Shown one piece after another: positions 36,322-46,294 of a DNA stretch of 64,000 nt. Where the stretch lies: NCBI RefSeq assembly GCF_023805295.1, contig NZ_JAMSHT010000001.1:868001-932000 (forward strand), given 5' to 3'. Numbering within the stretch: position 1 is the stretch's first letter; each line of letters begins with the position of its first letter. The DNA comes from Sphingomicrobium sediminis (GTDB taxonomy: Bacteria; Pseudomonadota; Alphaproteobacteria; Sphingomonadales; Sphingomonadaceae). The notes beneath the pieces are model-generated. The model worked only from the letters and a program-made list of their open reading frames with translations. It made no database searches and was not told the DNA's origin. Both the position numbers and the translations under genes were made by a program.

Positions 36322-36654
36322 AGCTTTTCCTTCGCCTTGCACTGGCTCGCGACTCCCTTGGATACCTGTTTACAGACAAAGCGGCTCTGTTACGCGCAGA
36401 CCATCCGGTCGCGGCGCCCGTGGCTTCCGGCTCTGTCTTGCCCCCCGGGGCGGAATCGCGCCCGGAAGTCTTGTTCTAAGGCCGTCGCTTGAGTCGATTC
36501 AAGACCCGTTTTTTCATTTCAGTGAAATAAAAGGTATTGACAGCGCAAAGCCGGGAAAAATTGAAAAAAGCCCGGTTTTTCGACGCTTTTCGGTTGTGCG
36601 CAAAAACCACCTCTTCGCGAATCGCGGGAATCGCTAGACTTTTTTCTGACACGC
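36322..36654. other. Non-coding region upstream of dnaA
   Basis: This 333-base stretch lies between dnaA and the rpsT terminator and must hold the dnaA promoter and leader. It contains an odd 13-base palindrome ATTTCAGTGAAAT (36516-36528) and an imperfect 16-base palindrome CTTGAGTCGATTCAAG (36488-36503). I see no match to the DnaA box TTATNCACA on either strand, no tRNA and no convincing ORF. Confidence 0.6.
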
Positions 36655-36690
36655 AAACGAAACGAGCCGCCCGGCTTTCCGGACGGCTCG
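36655..36690 (-). terminator. Intrinsic terminator of rpsT
   Basis: On the minus strand a stem CGAGCCG-T-CCGG / CCGG-G-CGGCTCG with loop AAAG and one internal mismatch is followed by TTTCGTTT. It lies about 37 bases after the rpsT stop. Confidence 0.75.
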
Positions 36691-36726
36691 CATCACGCCG
36701 AAAACGGCGTCTCGTTTTGGGGCTGA

Positions 36727-36990
36727 TTAGCCCAGCGCAGCGACGCGCTTCGACAGGCGGCTCATCTTCCGCGCTGCCGTATTCTTGTGCATCACGCCTT
36801 TGGCGACACCGCGCGCGATTTCCGGCTGTGCAGCGCGAAGCGCCTGGACGGCATCGTCCTGCTTGCCAGCTTCGATCGCTTCTTCGACCTTCTTGATCTG
36901 GGTGCGGATGCGGCTGACGCGCGCGCCGTTGATTTCGGCGCGACGGTCGTTGCGACGGATACGTTTACGTGCCTGCGGCGAATTCGCCAT
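36727..36990 (-). CDS. rpsT: 30S ribosomal protein S20
   Basis: S20 is a primary 16S rRNA-binding protein made of long helices. The 87-residue basic protein begins [17 protein letters not shown] and contains [19 protein letters not shown], both diagnostic. The gene stands alone with its own terminator, upstream of dnaA as in many alphaproteobacteria. Confidence 0.96.
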   Translation of the reverse strand: MANSPQARKRIRRNDRRAEINGARVSRIRTQIKKVEEAIEAGKQDDAVQALRAAQPEIARGVAKGVMHKNTAARKMSRLSKRVAALG

Positions 36991-37109
36991 GGATGGACCT
37001 CAACTTGCTCGTATAAAAAGAAAATCGGCGCTGACCGTTTGCGGCCGGCACCGTGCAGGGCGACCCCTTACCGACATGCCTCGCTATCGTCAAGCATTCG
37101 TCGCGAGAA

Positions 37110-37925
37110 CTAACGCTGACAGCGCGCGCAATAGAATGTCGACCGCCCGCCCTGGACCCGCCGCTTCACCTTGCCCCCGCACGTCCGGCACTCCTCGCCC
37201 TCGCGCCCATAGACGTCGAAGCTCTTGGAGAAATAGCCGAGTTCGCCATCGGGCTGGGCAAAATCGCGCAGGCTCGATCCGCCGGCCTCGATCGCTTCGG
37301 CCAGCACATCGCCGATCGCGCCGGCCAGCTTGTCGAGCCGCGCCTTGCCCACGCTGCCGGCCGTTCGCCCCGGCGCGATACCGCTGCGATAGAGCGCTTC
37401 ACACACATATATATTGCCGAGCCCCGCGACGACGCGCTGGTCGAGTAAGGCGAGCTTGATCGCGGTGCCCTTGCCGGCGAGCCGGTCGCCAAGGATCTTG
37501 CCGCTCAGCGCACCGCCCAATGGCTCGGGGCCCATGCCGACAAAGCCGTCGAAACCTTCCCATTCGGAGGTCGCGACAAGGTCGACCGATCCGAATCGCC
37601 GCGGGTCGTTCAATGACACCACCCGGCCCTCCTCCGTCTCGATCACCAGATGGTCATGTTTGCCGATCTCGTCAGGGTCGATGCGCCAGCGTCCCGACAT
37701 GCCGAGATGGAAGATCATCGTGTCATCGCGGTCGGTATGGACGAGTCCATATTTCGCGCGCCGCGCCAGCGAGGTCACGCGCGCACCCGTCAGCCGCTGC
37801 CCGAGCCCTTCCGGAAACGGGCGGCGCAGATCGGGACGCCGCAATTCGACACGCGCAAGCCGCCGACCTTCGAGGATCGGGGCAAGACCGCGCACGGTGG
37901 TTTCGACTTCGGGTAACTCGGGCAT
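37110..37925 (-). CDS. mutM: Formamidopyrimidine-DNA glycosylase
   Basis: MutM removes 8-oxoguanine and other oxidised purines and nicks the site. The 271-residue protein begins MPELPEVETTVRGL, with catalytic Pro2 and Glu3. The H2TH region is visible around GLGNIYVCEALYRSGI and the C-terminal zinc finger has the four cysteines in CRTCGGK and FYCARCQR. Its 60-base divergent spacer to ubiE must hold both promoters. Confidence 0.96.
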   Translation of the reverse strand: MPELPEVETTVRGLAPILEGRRLARVELRRPDLRRPFPEGLGQRLTGARVTSLARRAKYGLVHTDRDDTMIFHLGMSGRWRIDPDEIGKHDHLVIETEEGRVVSLNDPRRFGSVDLVATSEWEGFDGFVGMGPEPLGGALSGKILGDRLAGKGTAIKLALLDQRVVAGLGNIYVCEALYRSGIAPGRTAGSVGKARLDKLAGAIGDVLAEAIEAGGSSLRDFAQPDGELGYFSKSFDVYGREGEECRTCGGKVKRRVQGGRSTFYCARCQR

Positions 37926-37985
37926 GGATCAAACCGACTTAAGACCCGTTCCCGTCATCGCCAACCCCTGCTAGGGCCTTCGCCT

Positions 37986-38720
37986 ATGAGTGACGAACAA
38001 GTCTATTTCGGCGACGAACAGGTCGCCCCCGCGGAAAAGACCGCGCGCGTCGGCCGCGTCTTTTCTTCGGTCGCCTCGCGCTATGACCTGATGAACGACC
38101 TCATGTCGGGCGGTCTCCACCGTTTGTGGAAGGACCGCTTTGTCGGCAAGGTCAATCCGCGCAAGGGCGAGGCCATTCTCGACATGGCCGGCGGCACCGG
38201 CGACATCGCCTTCCGCATGGCCCGCCGCGGCGCCGACGTCACCGTCGCCGACATCAACCCCGACATGCTCGAGGTCGGCCGCGAACGCGCCGGCAAGCGC
38301 GGCCTCGACGGCCTTCGCTGGCGTGTCGAAAATGCCGAGACGCTCAATCTCGAAGACAATAGCTTCGACGCCTACACCATCGCCTTCGGCATCCGGAACG
38401 TCACCGACATTCCCGCTGCGCTGCGCGAGGCCCACCGCGTCCTCAAGCCCGGCGGCCGTCTCTACGTGCTCGAATTCTCGACCAGCGAATGGCCGGGCTT
38501 CGGCAATGCCTACGACCTTTACGCCGAGAACGTCATTCCCAAGGTCGGCGAAGCCGTCACCGGCGATGGCGACAGCTATCAGTATCTTGTCGAATCGATC
38601 CGCCGCTTCCCGCGCATGGCCGAGTTCGAACGCATGATCGGTGAGGCCGGGTTCGAACGCACCGGGCACGAGCCCATCCTCGGCGGCCTTGTCGCCATGC
38701 ATTGGGGTTGGAAGATCTAG
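37986..38720 (+). CDS. ubiE: Demethylmenaquinone/ubiquinone C-methyltransferase
   Basis: UbiE methylates the quinone ring in ubiquinone (and menaquinone) synthesis using SAM. The 244-residue protein has the SAM motif ILDMAGGTGDIAFRMA, the second family signature IAFGIRNVTDIPAALREAHR and RFPRMAEFERMIGEAGF near the end. It is followed six bases later by ubiB, so the pair forms a ubiquinone unit at the head of a five-gene operon. Confidence 0.96.
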   Translation: MSDEQVYFGDEQVAPAEKTARVGRVFSSVASRYDLMNDLMSGGLHRLWKDRFVGKVNPRKGEAILDMAGGTGDIAFRMARRGADVTVADINPDMLEVGRERAGKRGLDGLRWRVENAETLNLEDNSFDAYTIAFGIRNVTDIPAALREAHRVLKPGGRLYVLEFSTSEWPGFGNAYDLYAENVIPKVGEAVTGDGDSYQYLVESIRRFPRMAEFERMIGEAGFERTGHEPILGGLVAMHWGWKI

Positions 38721-38726
38721 TCCATC

Positions 38727-40256
38727 ATGGCGTCGACCTTGCTCCATCTCTCTCGCCTGATGCGCTGGGGGCGCACGCTCGCCCGCCACGGGGCGCTGCG
38801 CGGGATCGAAAACGATCCGCTCACCCCGCCGCACGTCAAGCGCCTGCTGCGCATCGCCCGCTTCGGCGCGCGCCAGCCTGCAAAGCCGGACTATGCCGCC
38901 GCGCTGCAGGAAATCGGTCCAGCCGCAATCAAGCTCGGCCAAGCGCTCGCAACGCGACCCGACCTCGTCGGCGAGGAAGCGGCCGAAAACCTCCTGCTCC
39001 TTCAGGACAACCTCCCGCCCGCGCCCTTCTCAGTCGTCAAGCCGGCAGTCGAGAAGGCCTTGGGCGCACCCTTGGAAGCGCTCTTCACCGAATTTGAGGA
39101 AGAACCGGTCGGCGCTGCTTCGATCGCGCAGGTCCACAAAGCCGTTACGACCGAAGGCCGCACCGTCGCGGTCAAGGTGCTGCGCCCGGGGATCGAGGAA
39201 ACTTTCGCCGACGCGCTCGAAACATACGAATGGGCCGCCGCCCAGGTCGAAGGCCTTGGCGGCGAGGCGACACGCCTGCGCCCGCGCCAGGTCATCGCCC
39301 ATTTCAAGCAATGGACCCGCCGCGAACTCGACCTCCAGCGCGAGGCCGCCAGCGCGTCCGAGCTGCGCGAGAATATGGTCGCCGAACCCGGCTTCTACGT
39401 GCCCGAGATCGACTGGCGCCGCACCGCGCGCCGCGTCCTCACCATGGAATGGCTCGACGGCACCAAGCTCACCCGCAAGAAGCAGCTGCGCGAGGACGGC
39501 CATGACGTCGGCCAGCTTTCGCGCATCCTCGTGCGCGCCTTCCTGCGCCAGGCGGTGGTCGACGGTTTCTTCCATGCCGACTTGCACCAGGGCAATCTGA
39601 TCGCGCTTCCCGACGGCCGCCTTGCTGCGGTCGATTTCGGGATCATGGGCCGCATCGATCGACAGGCACGTTTGTGGCTCGCGGAAATCCTCTACGGCCT
39701 CATCACCGGCAATTATCGCCGCGTCGCCGAAATCCATTTCGAGGCGCAATATGTCCCCGCCCATCACAGCGTCGACGAATTCGCTACCGCGCTGCGTGCC
39801 GTGGGCGAACCCATTCGCGGTCTGCCTGTCAAGGACATCTCGATCGGTCGCATGCTCGAGGGCCTGTTCTCGATCACCCGCGATTTCGACATGGCGACGC
39901 AGCCGCACCTCCTGCTGCTGCAGAAAACCATGGTGATGGAAGAAGGCGTCGTCGTCAGCCTCGATCCCGACATCAACATGTGGGAAGCCGCCGAACCCTT
40001 CCTCACCGAATGGGTGCGCAGCGAACTCGGCCCCGAGACTGTGATCGCCGATAAACTCACTGCGCTGCGCCGCACCTTGGAGCGCTTGCCCCGCCTGATC
40101 GACAAGATCGACGCCACCTATCCCGAGCCGGGCGGCGCCCCGCCCATGCCACCCTTGCCCGAAGTAAAGGTCATCGAGCGGCCTAATCTATGGGGCTATG
40201 TCCTCACCGCGCTGATCGCTGGTGCAGCGGGCGCGGGGCTGGTAGCCTTGCTCTAA
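38727..40256 (+). CDS. ubiB: Ubiquinone biosynthesis protein UbiB (ABC1 kinase-like)
   Basis: UbiB is an atypical membrane-tethered kinase/ATPase needed for ubiquinone synthesis. The 509-residue protein has the Ala-rich loop and KxGQ-type motif in IKLGQALATRPDLVGEEA, the kinase core GFFHADLHQGNLIALP followed by AAVDFGIMG, and one or two C-terminal helices (WGYVLTALIAGAAGAGLVAL). It overlaps coaBC by one base in TAATG. Confidence 0.94.
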   Translation: MASTLLHLSRLMRWGRTLARHGALRGIENDPLTPPHVKRLLRIARFGARQPAKPDYAAALQEIGPAAIKLGQALATRPDLVGEEAAENLLLLQDNLPPAPFSVVKPAVEKALGAPLEALFTEFEEEPVGAASIAQVHKAVTTEGRTVAVKVLRPGIEETFADALETYEWAAAQVEGLGGEATRLRPRQVIAHFKQWTRRELDLQREAASASELRENMVAEPGFYVPEIDWRRTARRVLTMEWLDGTKLTRKKQLREDGHDVGQLSRILVRAFLRQAVVDGFFHADLHQGNLIALPDGRLAAVDFGIMGRIDRQARLWLAEILYGLITGNYRRVAEIHFEAQYVPAHHSVDEFATALRAVGEPIRGLPVKDISIGRMLEGLFSITRDFDMATQPHLLLLQKTMVMEEGVVVSLDPDINMWEAAEPFLTEWVRSELGPETVIADKLTALRRTLERLPRLIDKIDATYPEPGGAPPMPPLPEVKVIERPNLWGYVLTALIAGAAGAGLVALL

Positions 40257-41446
40257 TGGCGAGGCTTCTCCTCATCGTCGGTGGCGGGATTGCGGCCTAC
40301 AAGGCTGCGGAGCTTATCCGCCATGCCCGCAAAACTGGCCATGAGGTCACGCCCGTCCTCACCGATGGCGGGTCGCATTTCGTGACGCCGATGAGCCTGG
40401 CCGCGCTGGCGGAAAGCCCCGTCTACACATCATTGTGGGACCTCAAGGACGAAACCGAGATGGGGCATATCCAGCTGTCCCGCGCCGCCGACCATGTGCT
40501 AGTCTGTCCCGCAACCGCCGACCTCATCGCCAAGATGGCTGCTGGCCTTGCGACAGATCTCGCCACGACGCTGCTGCTCGCCACCGACAAGCCCGTCACC
40601 GTCGCCCCGGCGATGAACGTGCGCATGTGGCAGCACCCTGCCACGCAGCGCAATGTCGCCCAGCTTCGCGCCGACGGCATCACCGTCCTCGATCCCGACG
40701 AAGGCGCCATGGCCTGCGGCGAATTCGGTCCAGGTCGTCTCCCGGAGCCCGAGGCCATCCTAGCCGCGCTGCCGCTCGACAAGCCGACGGCCGACGCCAA
40801 GGGCGAAAGCGGCCCGCTTGCCGGCAAACATATACTCGTGACCGCAGGTCCGACCCACGAGCCGATCGATCCGGTTCGCGTCATCGCCAACCGGTCGTCG
40901 GGCAAGCAGGGCTTCGCCATCGCCCGCGCTGCCGCCGCAGCCGGTGCCCGCGTCACCCTGATCGCCGGCCCGGTCAGCCTTCCCACTCCGCCGGGCGTCG
41001 GTCGAATCGATGTCGAGACAGCGGTCCAGATGCGCGACGCGGTGATGGGCGCGCTCCCTGCCGACGCCGCCATCATGGTCGCCGCCGTCGCCGACTGGCG
41101 CGTCGAGGTTGCGGACAGCAAACTCAAAAAGGGCAAGGGTCCGCCCGCGCTCGAATGGCACGCCAATCCCGACATCCTCGCCGAACTTGGCGAGCATCCC
41201 GACCGCCCCGGCCTGCTGGTCGGCTTTGCGGCAGAGACCAACGACGTCGTCACCAATGCGAAAGGCAAACTGGAGCGCAAGAAGGCCGACTGGATCGTCG
41301 CCAACGACGTTTCCGGCAACGTGATGGGCGGCGACAATAACCGCATTCACCTCGTCAGCGCCGACGGCGTCGACGATTGGGAAGACCTGCCGAAAAGCGC
41401 TGTTGCACAACGGCTTATCGAGAAAATCGCAGAAAGCATCGCATGA
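40256..41446 (+). CDS. coaBC: Bifunctional phosphopantothenoylcysteine decarboxylase/synthetase
   Basis: This fused enzyme carries out two steps of coenzyme A synthesis. The 396-residue protein has the FMN-dependent decarboxylase domain first ([34 protein letters not shown], catalytic Cys in [16 protein letters not shown]) and the CTP-dependent synthetase domain second ([20 protein letters not shown], then [13 protein letters not shown]). Its end overlaps dut by four bases, an arrangement (coaBC-dut) seen in many bacteria. Confidence 0.95.
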   Translation: MARLLLIVGGGIAAYKAAELIRHARKTGHEVTPVLTDGGSHFVTPMSLAALAESPVYTSLWDLKDETEMGHIQLSRAADHVLVCPATADLIAKMAAGLATDLATTLLLATDKPVTVAPAMNVRMWQHPATQRNVAQLRADGITVLDPDEGAMACGEFGPGRLPEPEAILAALPLDKPTADAKGESGPLAGKHILVTAGPTHEPIDPVRVIANRSSGKQGFAIARAAAAAGARVTLIAGPVSLPTPPGVGRIDVETAVQMRDAVMGALPADAAIMVAAVADWRVEVADSKLKKGKGPPALEWHANPDILAELGEHPDRPGLLVGFAAETNDVVTNAKGKLERKKADWIVANDVSGNVMGGDNNRIHLVSADGVDDWEDLPKSAVAQRLIEKIAESIA

Positions 41447-41886
41447 CCATTTCGATCCAGCTGGCCCGCCTGCCCCATGGCGATGGGCTGCCCGTTCCCG
41501 CTTATGCCACGCCCGGCGCTGCCGGCATGGACATCCAGAGCGCCGAGGACGTCACCATCCCGCCCGGCGGCCGCCATGCCGTCGCCACGGGCTTCCGTGT
41601 CGCCATTCCCGACGGTTACGAGATCCAGGTGCGCCCTCGCTCCGGCCTTGCCTTCAAACATGGCGTCACCGTTCCTAATACGCCCGGCACGATCGACAGC
41701 GACTATCGCGGCGAGCTGAAAGTGCTGCTGATCAACCACGGTCCCGAAGATTTCGTGATCGAGCGCGGTATGCGCGTTGCCCAGATCGTCCCGGCTGCCG
41801 TGACCCAGGCGAGCTTCGTCGAGGTCGAGGAACTGGACGAGACCGAGCGCGGCGCGGGCGGCTTCGGGAGCACGGGCACCAAGTGA
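41443..41886 (+). CDS. dut: Deoxyuridine 5'-triphosphate nucleotidohydrolase
   Basis: dUTPase removes dUTP and supplies dUMP for thymidylate synthesis. The 147-residue protein shows the five trimeric-dUTPase motifs: [22 protein letters not shown] preceded by [27 protein letters not shown], and the C-terminal P-loop-like [10 protein letters not shown]. It overlaps coaBC and the ThiF/MoeB gene at both ends. Confidence 0.96.
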   Translation: MTISIQLARLPHGDGLPVPAYATPGAAGMDIQSAEDVTIPPGGRHAVATGFRVAIPDGYEIQVRPRSGLAFKHGVTVPNTPGTIDSDYRGELKVLLINHGPEDFVIERGMRVAQIVPAAVTQASFVEVEELDETERGAGGFGSTGTK

Positions 41887-42650
41887 ACCTGTTCGACGAG
41901 CCCGACGACAATGCGCTGAGCGAGGACGAACTCGACCGCTACGCGCGGCACATCGTCCTGCCCCAATTGGGCGCGGTCGGACAGAAGCGCCTAAAAAAAG
42001 CACGCATCGGCGTGGTCGGCGCGGGCGGGATCGGCGCTGGCATCATCCCGGCGCTTGTCGGCGCAGGCATCGGCAAGATCACGCTCGTCGACGACGATGC
42101 CGTCAGCCTCTCCAACCTCCAGCGCCAATGGCTCTTCACCACCGACGATATCGGTAGCGGCAAGGCCCCCCTCGCCCGCCGCTTCGCCGAAGCGCGCAAC
42201 CCGCATGTCACCCTCGACGCCCATGCCGTGAAGATCGACGAGGCGAATGCCAGTGATCTCCTCGCGGGCCACGACCTCGTCATCGACGGCACCGACAATT
42301 TCGCGACCCGCTTGCTCGTCAGCGATACATGTGTCGCACTTGGTATCCCGCTCATCAGCGCCGCGGCGCAGCAACTCCAGGGCCAGGTCGGCCTGTGGCG
42401 CGCAAAGCCTTGCTATCGCTGTTTCGTCGGCGACGCCTTCGATGCCGAGGATTGCGACACCTGTGCCGAACTGGGCGTCGTCGGCGCATTGACCGGCATG
42501 GTCGGCAATATGGCTGCAATGATGGCGATCCGTTTCATCGCCGGCATTGGCGACGAGGACGCATCCACGCTCCACCTGTATGACGGCATGACCAATCGCT
42601 GGCGGCCCATTGCGGTGCCGCCAGATCCTGCCTGCAAGGCCTGCGCCTAG
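41883..42650 (+). CDS. ThiF/MoeB/HesA-family adenylyltransferase
   Basis: The 255-residue protein activates the C-terminus of a sulfur-carrier protein by adenylation. The nucleotide site [48 protein letters not shown] and the zinc ligands in CYRC and CKAC near the end are all present. It could be MoeB (molybdopterin), ThiF (thiamine) or a dual enzyme; thiE is elsewhere in the window but does not decide it. Translation starts at GTG 41883, overlapping dut. Its stop shares CTAG with convergent topA. Confidence 0.9.
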   Translation: MNLFDEPDDNALSEDELDRYARHIVLPQLGAVGQKRLKKARIGVVGAGGIGAGIIPALVGAGIGKITLVDDDAVSLSNLQRQWLFTTDDIGSGKAPLARRFAEARNPHVTLDAHAVKIDEANASDLLAGHDLVIDGTDNFATRLLVSDTCVALGIPLISAAAQQLQGQVGLWRAKPCYRCFVGDAFDAEDCDTCAELGVVGALTGMVGNMAAMMAIRFIAGIGDEDASTLHLYDGMTNRWRPIAVPPDPACKACA

Positions 42651-45136
42651 CTCTTCTTCTTGGCCGGGGCCTTTTTCTTGGTCGTGCGACGCTTCTTCTT
42701 GGCCGGACCCTTGGCCGCGCGCGCATCGATCAATTCGATCGCCTGCTCGAGCGTCACGTCCTTGGGCTCGGCCCCCTTGGGCAGGGTCGCATTGGTCTTG
42801 CCGTCGGTGACATATGGGCCGTAGCGTCCGTCCATCACCTTCACTTCGCCCTCGGTCGTCGGATGCTTGCCCAGCACGGCGATCGGTTCGCGCGCCGCAC
42901 CGCGACGCCCCTTGCCCTTGTTCGCCGCCGCTTCGGCCAGCGCCGCGACGGCAGCATTCATGCCCGTCTCGAACACCTCTTGGGTGCTCTTAAGACGCGC
43001 ATAATTGCCGTCATGGACGATATAGGGACCATAGCGCCCGATCGACGCGGAGATCATGTTCCCTGTCTCCGGATGCGGACCGATCTCACGAGGGAGTGAC
43101 AGCAGCTTCTTCGCCATCTCGAGGTCGAGCGTTGAGCGATCGACATCCTTGGGGATGGACGCCCGCTTCTTCTCGCCATCGACTTCCTGCTCGAGATAAG
43201 GGCCGTAGCGACCCGTCTTCATCTCGATCCCCTCGCCCAGCTCGGCGGGGCCGTCATTGGCATCTTCGCCGCGGACGCCGAAAGGACGGGTGTAGTTGCA
43301 TTCGGGATAGTTGGCGCAGCTGATGAAGGCGCCGAACTTGCCGCCGCGAAGGCTCAGCCGCCCGCCATCCTTGGGACAGGCGCGCGGGTCTGTGCCGTCT
43401 TCCTTTTCGGGGAAGAGATAGCGTTCGAGAAATTCGTCCAATGCCGCGGTGATGTCGGAGGGCTTCTGCTCCATGACTTCGCCCGCCTTGGGTTTGAAGT
43501 CACGCCAGAAATCGTCGAGCATCTTCTGCCAGCCGAGGCGGCCGCCCGACACATCGTCCAGCTCTTCCTCGAGCTCGGCGGTATAGTCGTAGCTGACATA
43601 GCGCTCGAAAAAGCGTTCTAGGAAAGCCGTCACGAGGCGCCCTGAATCCTCCGGCACGAAACGCTTCTGCTCGAGCCGGACATAGTCGCGGTCCTTCAGC
43701 GTCTGCAGCGTCGCGGCATAGGTCGAGGGACGACCGATGCCGAGCTCTTCCAAGCGCTTCACCAGGCTCGCTTCGGAGAAACGCGGCGGCGGCTGGGTAA
43801 AATGCTGGGTCGCCTTCACATCCTTGCGCACCGGCGCATCGCCTTCGCGCAGCAGCGGCATCTTGCCGCCATCCTCGTCCCCGGCATCGTCGCGGCCTTC
43901 TTCGTACAGCGCGAGGAAGCCCGGAAATTTGACGACCTGCCCGGTCGCGCGCAGCGTCACGCGATCGACGCCGTCGGTCAGCTCGACCGTCGTACGCTCA
44001 AGTCGCGCTGCGGCCATCTGGCTGGCCAGCGCACGGTTGTAGATGAGGCGGTACAGCTTGGCCGCATCACCCTGCCCCGCGTTATCCTTGCGGAAATTGA
44101 CCGGACGGATCGCCTCGTGCGCTTCCTGCGCATTCTTGGCCTTGGAGCGGTACTGGCGCGGCTTGTCGGGCAGGTAGCCGCCATCATAGCGGTCGGCGAT
44201 CGCATGACGCGCTGCGGACAGCGCCTCGCCCGCCATCTGAACGCCATCGGTACGCATGTAGGTGATGGCACCGGCCTCGTAGAGCCCCTGCGCGAGGCTC
44301 ATCGTGTGGCTTGCCGAGAAGCCGAGCTTGCGCGCGGCTTCCTGCTGCAGCGTCGAGGTCGTGAAGGGCGGCGGCGGGTTCTTGGTGAGCGGCTTGGTCT
44401 CGACGCTTTCGACGGTGAAGTTCCCCGCTTCGATCGCAGCCTTCGCGGCGTCTGCTTCTTCCTTAGACCCCAGCGTCAGTCGGTCGATCTTCTTGCCGTC
44501 GAAGCGTACCAGGCGCGATTCGAACTCGGTTCCGCCTTGTTCGAACAGGGCCGCGACCTGCCAATATTCCTGCGGCTTGAAAATCTCGATTTCGCGCTCG
44601 CGGTCGACGATCAGGCGCAGCGCGACCGACTGGACACGGCCCGCCGAACGCGCACCCGGCAGCTTGCGCCACAGGATCGGCGACAGCGTGAAGCCCACCA
44701 GATAGTCGAGCGCCCGGCGCGCGCGATACGCATCGATCAGGTCGGTATCGAGTTCGCGCGGATGCGCCATCGCTTCGGTGACGGCCGCCTTGGTGATCTG
44801 GTTGAAGGTGACGCGCTCGACCTCGGACGGGATCGCCTTCTTCTTGGACAGCATCTCCTGGACGTGCCAGCTGATCGCCTCGCCTTCGCGATCAGGGTCG
44901 GTCGCGAGGATCAGGGCGTCGGCCTGCTTGGCCGCATCGGTGATGGCCTTCACCTGCTTGGTCTTGTCGCTGTTCGCCGACCATTTCATGGCGAAGTCCT
45001 TGTCCGGGTCGACCGAACCGTCCTTCGGCGGCAAGTCGCGAACATGGCCATAGCTGGCGAGCACCTTGTGCCCCGGTCCCAGATATTTCTCGATGGTTTT
45101 CGCCTTGGCGGGCGATTCGACGATGACGAGTTTCAA
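42647..45136 (-). CDS. topA: DNA topoisomerase I
   Basis: Topoisomerase I relaxes negative supercoils. The 829-residue protein starts KLVIVESPAKAKTI (Toprim domain), has the active-site tyrosine in TYMRTDGVQM and continues through AQEAHEAIRPV. One four-Cys zinc finger (CPKDGG / CANYPEC) and two related repeats without cysteines follow, and the protein ends in a Lys/Arg-rich tail. Translation begins at TTG 45136. The stop overlaps that of the ThiF-type gene. Confidence 0.96.
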   Translation of the reverse strand: MKLVIVESPAKAKTIEKYLGPGHKVLASYGHVRDLPPKDGSVDPDKDFAMKWSANSDKTKQVKAITDAAKQADALILATDPDREGEAISWHVQEMLSKKKAIPSEVERVTFNQITKAAVTEAMAHPRELDTDLIDAYRARRALDYLVGFTLSPILWRKLPGARSAGRVQSVALRLIVDREREIEIFKPQEYWQVAALFEQGGTEFESRLVRFDGKKIDRLTLGSKEEADAAKAAIEAGNFTVESVETKPLTKNPPPPFTTSTLQQEAARKLGFSASHTMSLAQGLYEAGAITYMRTDGVQMAGEALSAARHAIADRYDGGYLPDKPRQYRSKAKNAQEAHEAIRPVNFRKDNAGQGDAAKLYRLIYNRALASQMAAARLERTTVELTDGVDRVTLRATGQVVKFPGFLALYEEGRDDAGDEDGGKMPLLREGDAPVRKDVKATQHFTQPPPRFSEASLVKRLEELGIGRPSTYAATLQTLKDRDYVRLEQKRFVPEDSGRLVTAFLERFFERYVSYDYTAELEEELDDVSGGRLGWQKMLDDFWRDFKPKAGEVMEQKPSDITAALDEFLERYLFPEKEDGTDPRACPKDGGRLSLRGGKFGAFISCANYPECNYTRPFGVRGEDANDGPAELGEGIEMKTGRYGPYLEQEVDGEKKRASIPKDVDRSTLDLEMAKKLLSLPREIGPHPETGNMISASIGRYGPYIVHDGNYARLKSTQEVFETGMNAAVAALAEAAANKGKGRRGAAREPIAVLGKHPTTEGEVKVMDGRYGPYVTDGKTNATLPKGAEPKDVTLEQAIELIDARAAKGPAKKKRRTTKKKAPAKKKS

Positions 45137-45202
45137 AGCTTGGGCGTCCCTTTACACGTGTACGCGCGATGATCCGCTGCCTCACGTGGGGGTCAAGCCG
45201 TT

Positions 45203-46294
45203 TTAACGCAAGCTCACTTTCTGGCCGGCATGGCGATCGAGCCGTCCGGCTAGGTCGAGTTCGAGCAAAGCCAATTGCACTTCGGCGGCCGACAGTCCCG
45301 ATTGGCGGATCAACTCGTCGACCATGACCGGCACCGGCCCCAGCAAGGCCTCGACCCGCTCGCTGGCATGTTCGTCATGATCGGCCTGCAGGATCGGGGC
45401 GGGCTCGCGATCCTCGGCTACGCCTTTCATGCGCATGTCGATGGGACCGAGGCTGGCGAGGACGTCCTGCGCATTTTCGACCAAGGTCGCTCCGTCGCGG
45501 ATCAGTCCGTTGCAGCCCCGCGCCCGGGGATCGAGCGGGCTGCCCGGAATCGCCATCACTTCGCGCCCCGCCTCCGCCGCCAGCCGGGCGGTGATGAGAC
45601 TGCCGGACTTGGGCGCTGCTTCCACGACCAGTGTCCCGGCGGCCAAGCCCGCAATAATCCGGTTACGGTGGGGGAAGTGACGCGCGGTTGGTTGCGTGCC
45701 CGGCGGCATTTCAGCGACCAGCAGCCCTTCTTCCGCAATATCGGTCTGCCGCGCTTCGTTTTCGGGCGGATAGACGGTGTCGATCCCGCCTGCGATCACG
45801 CCGATCGTGCCGGTCCACAGTGCGCCGTCATGCGCCGCGCTGTCGATGCCGCGAGCAAGCCCTGACACGATGACCTGCCCCTCGCGTCCCAAGTCCGCCG
45901 CCAGCTCGCGCGCCAGCCGCACTGCAGCGGCGCTGGCATTGCGCGCGCCGACCATCGCGACGGCAGGCTTGTCGAGCAAATCGGTCTTGCCCTTCACCGT
46001 CAGGACGGGCGGTGCATCGTCCAGTTCGGCCAGAAGAGCAGGATAACCGGGCTCTCCCCAGACGAGATATTGCGCGCCCTGCCGTTCGACCCGCTCGATC
46101 TCGTCGGCCACCAGGTCGTGGCTGGCCAATTGCGGTGCCCTGCCCTTGCCGCGTCGCGCCAAATCGGGGATGGCCTCGATCGCCGCGCCGGGGCTGCCGA
46201 AACGCTGGATGAGCTGGCGGTAGGAAACGGGCCCGATACCGCGCGAGCGGATCAGGCGAAGATGGTCATGGAGCTGAGTTGTCGTCGTCGCCAT
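45203..46294 (-). CDS. dprA: DNA-processing protein DprA
   Basis: DprA binds incoming single-stranded DNA and loads RecA during transformation. The 363-residue protein has the Rossmann-like core with VGARNASAAAVRLARELA, IVSGLARGIDSAAHDGAL and GVIAGGIDTVYPPEN, and a C-terminal winged-helix-like domain. The ATG at 46294 overlaps the end of plsY by 29 bases and matches the family N-terminus (DHLRLIRSRGIGPVSYRQL). The gene precedes topA, a common pairing. Confidence 0.93.
   Translation of the reverse strand: MATTTTQLHDHLRLIRSRGIGPVSYRQLIQRFGSPGAAIEAIPDLARRGKGRAPQLASHDLVADEIERVERQGAQYLVWGEPGYPALLAELDDAPPVLTVKGKTDLLDKPAVAMVGARNASAAAVRLARELAADLGREGQVIVSGLARGIDSAAHDGALWTGTIGVIAGGIDTVYPPENEARQTDIAEEGLLVAEMPPGTQPTARHFPHRNRIIAGLAAGTLVVEAAPKSGSLITARLAAEAGREVMAIPGSPLDPRARGCNGLIRDGATLVENAQDVLASLGPIDMRMKGVAEDREPAPILQADHDEHASERVEALLGPVPVMVDELIRQSGLSAAEVQLALLELDLAGRLDRHAGQKVSLR

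Noticed and set aside
36537-36542. A TTGACA hexamer on the plus strand upstream of dnaA
   Set aside because: No suitable -10 element lies 16-18 bases away, and transcription would run towards the opposite-strand rpsT gene.
36322-36726. Chromosomal origin next to dnaA
   Set aside because: No DnaA boxes, no clear AT-rich unwinding region; alphaproteobacterial origins are often elsewhere.
17770-46294. A natural-competence locus formed by comM and dprA
   Set aside because: The two genes are 26 kb apart in different operons and no uptake pilus or comEC gene is in the window, so only the single genes are reported.
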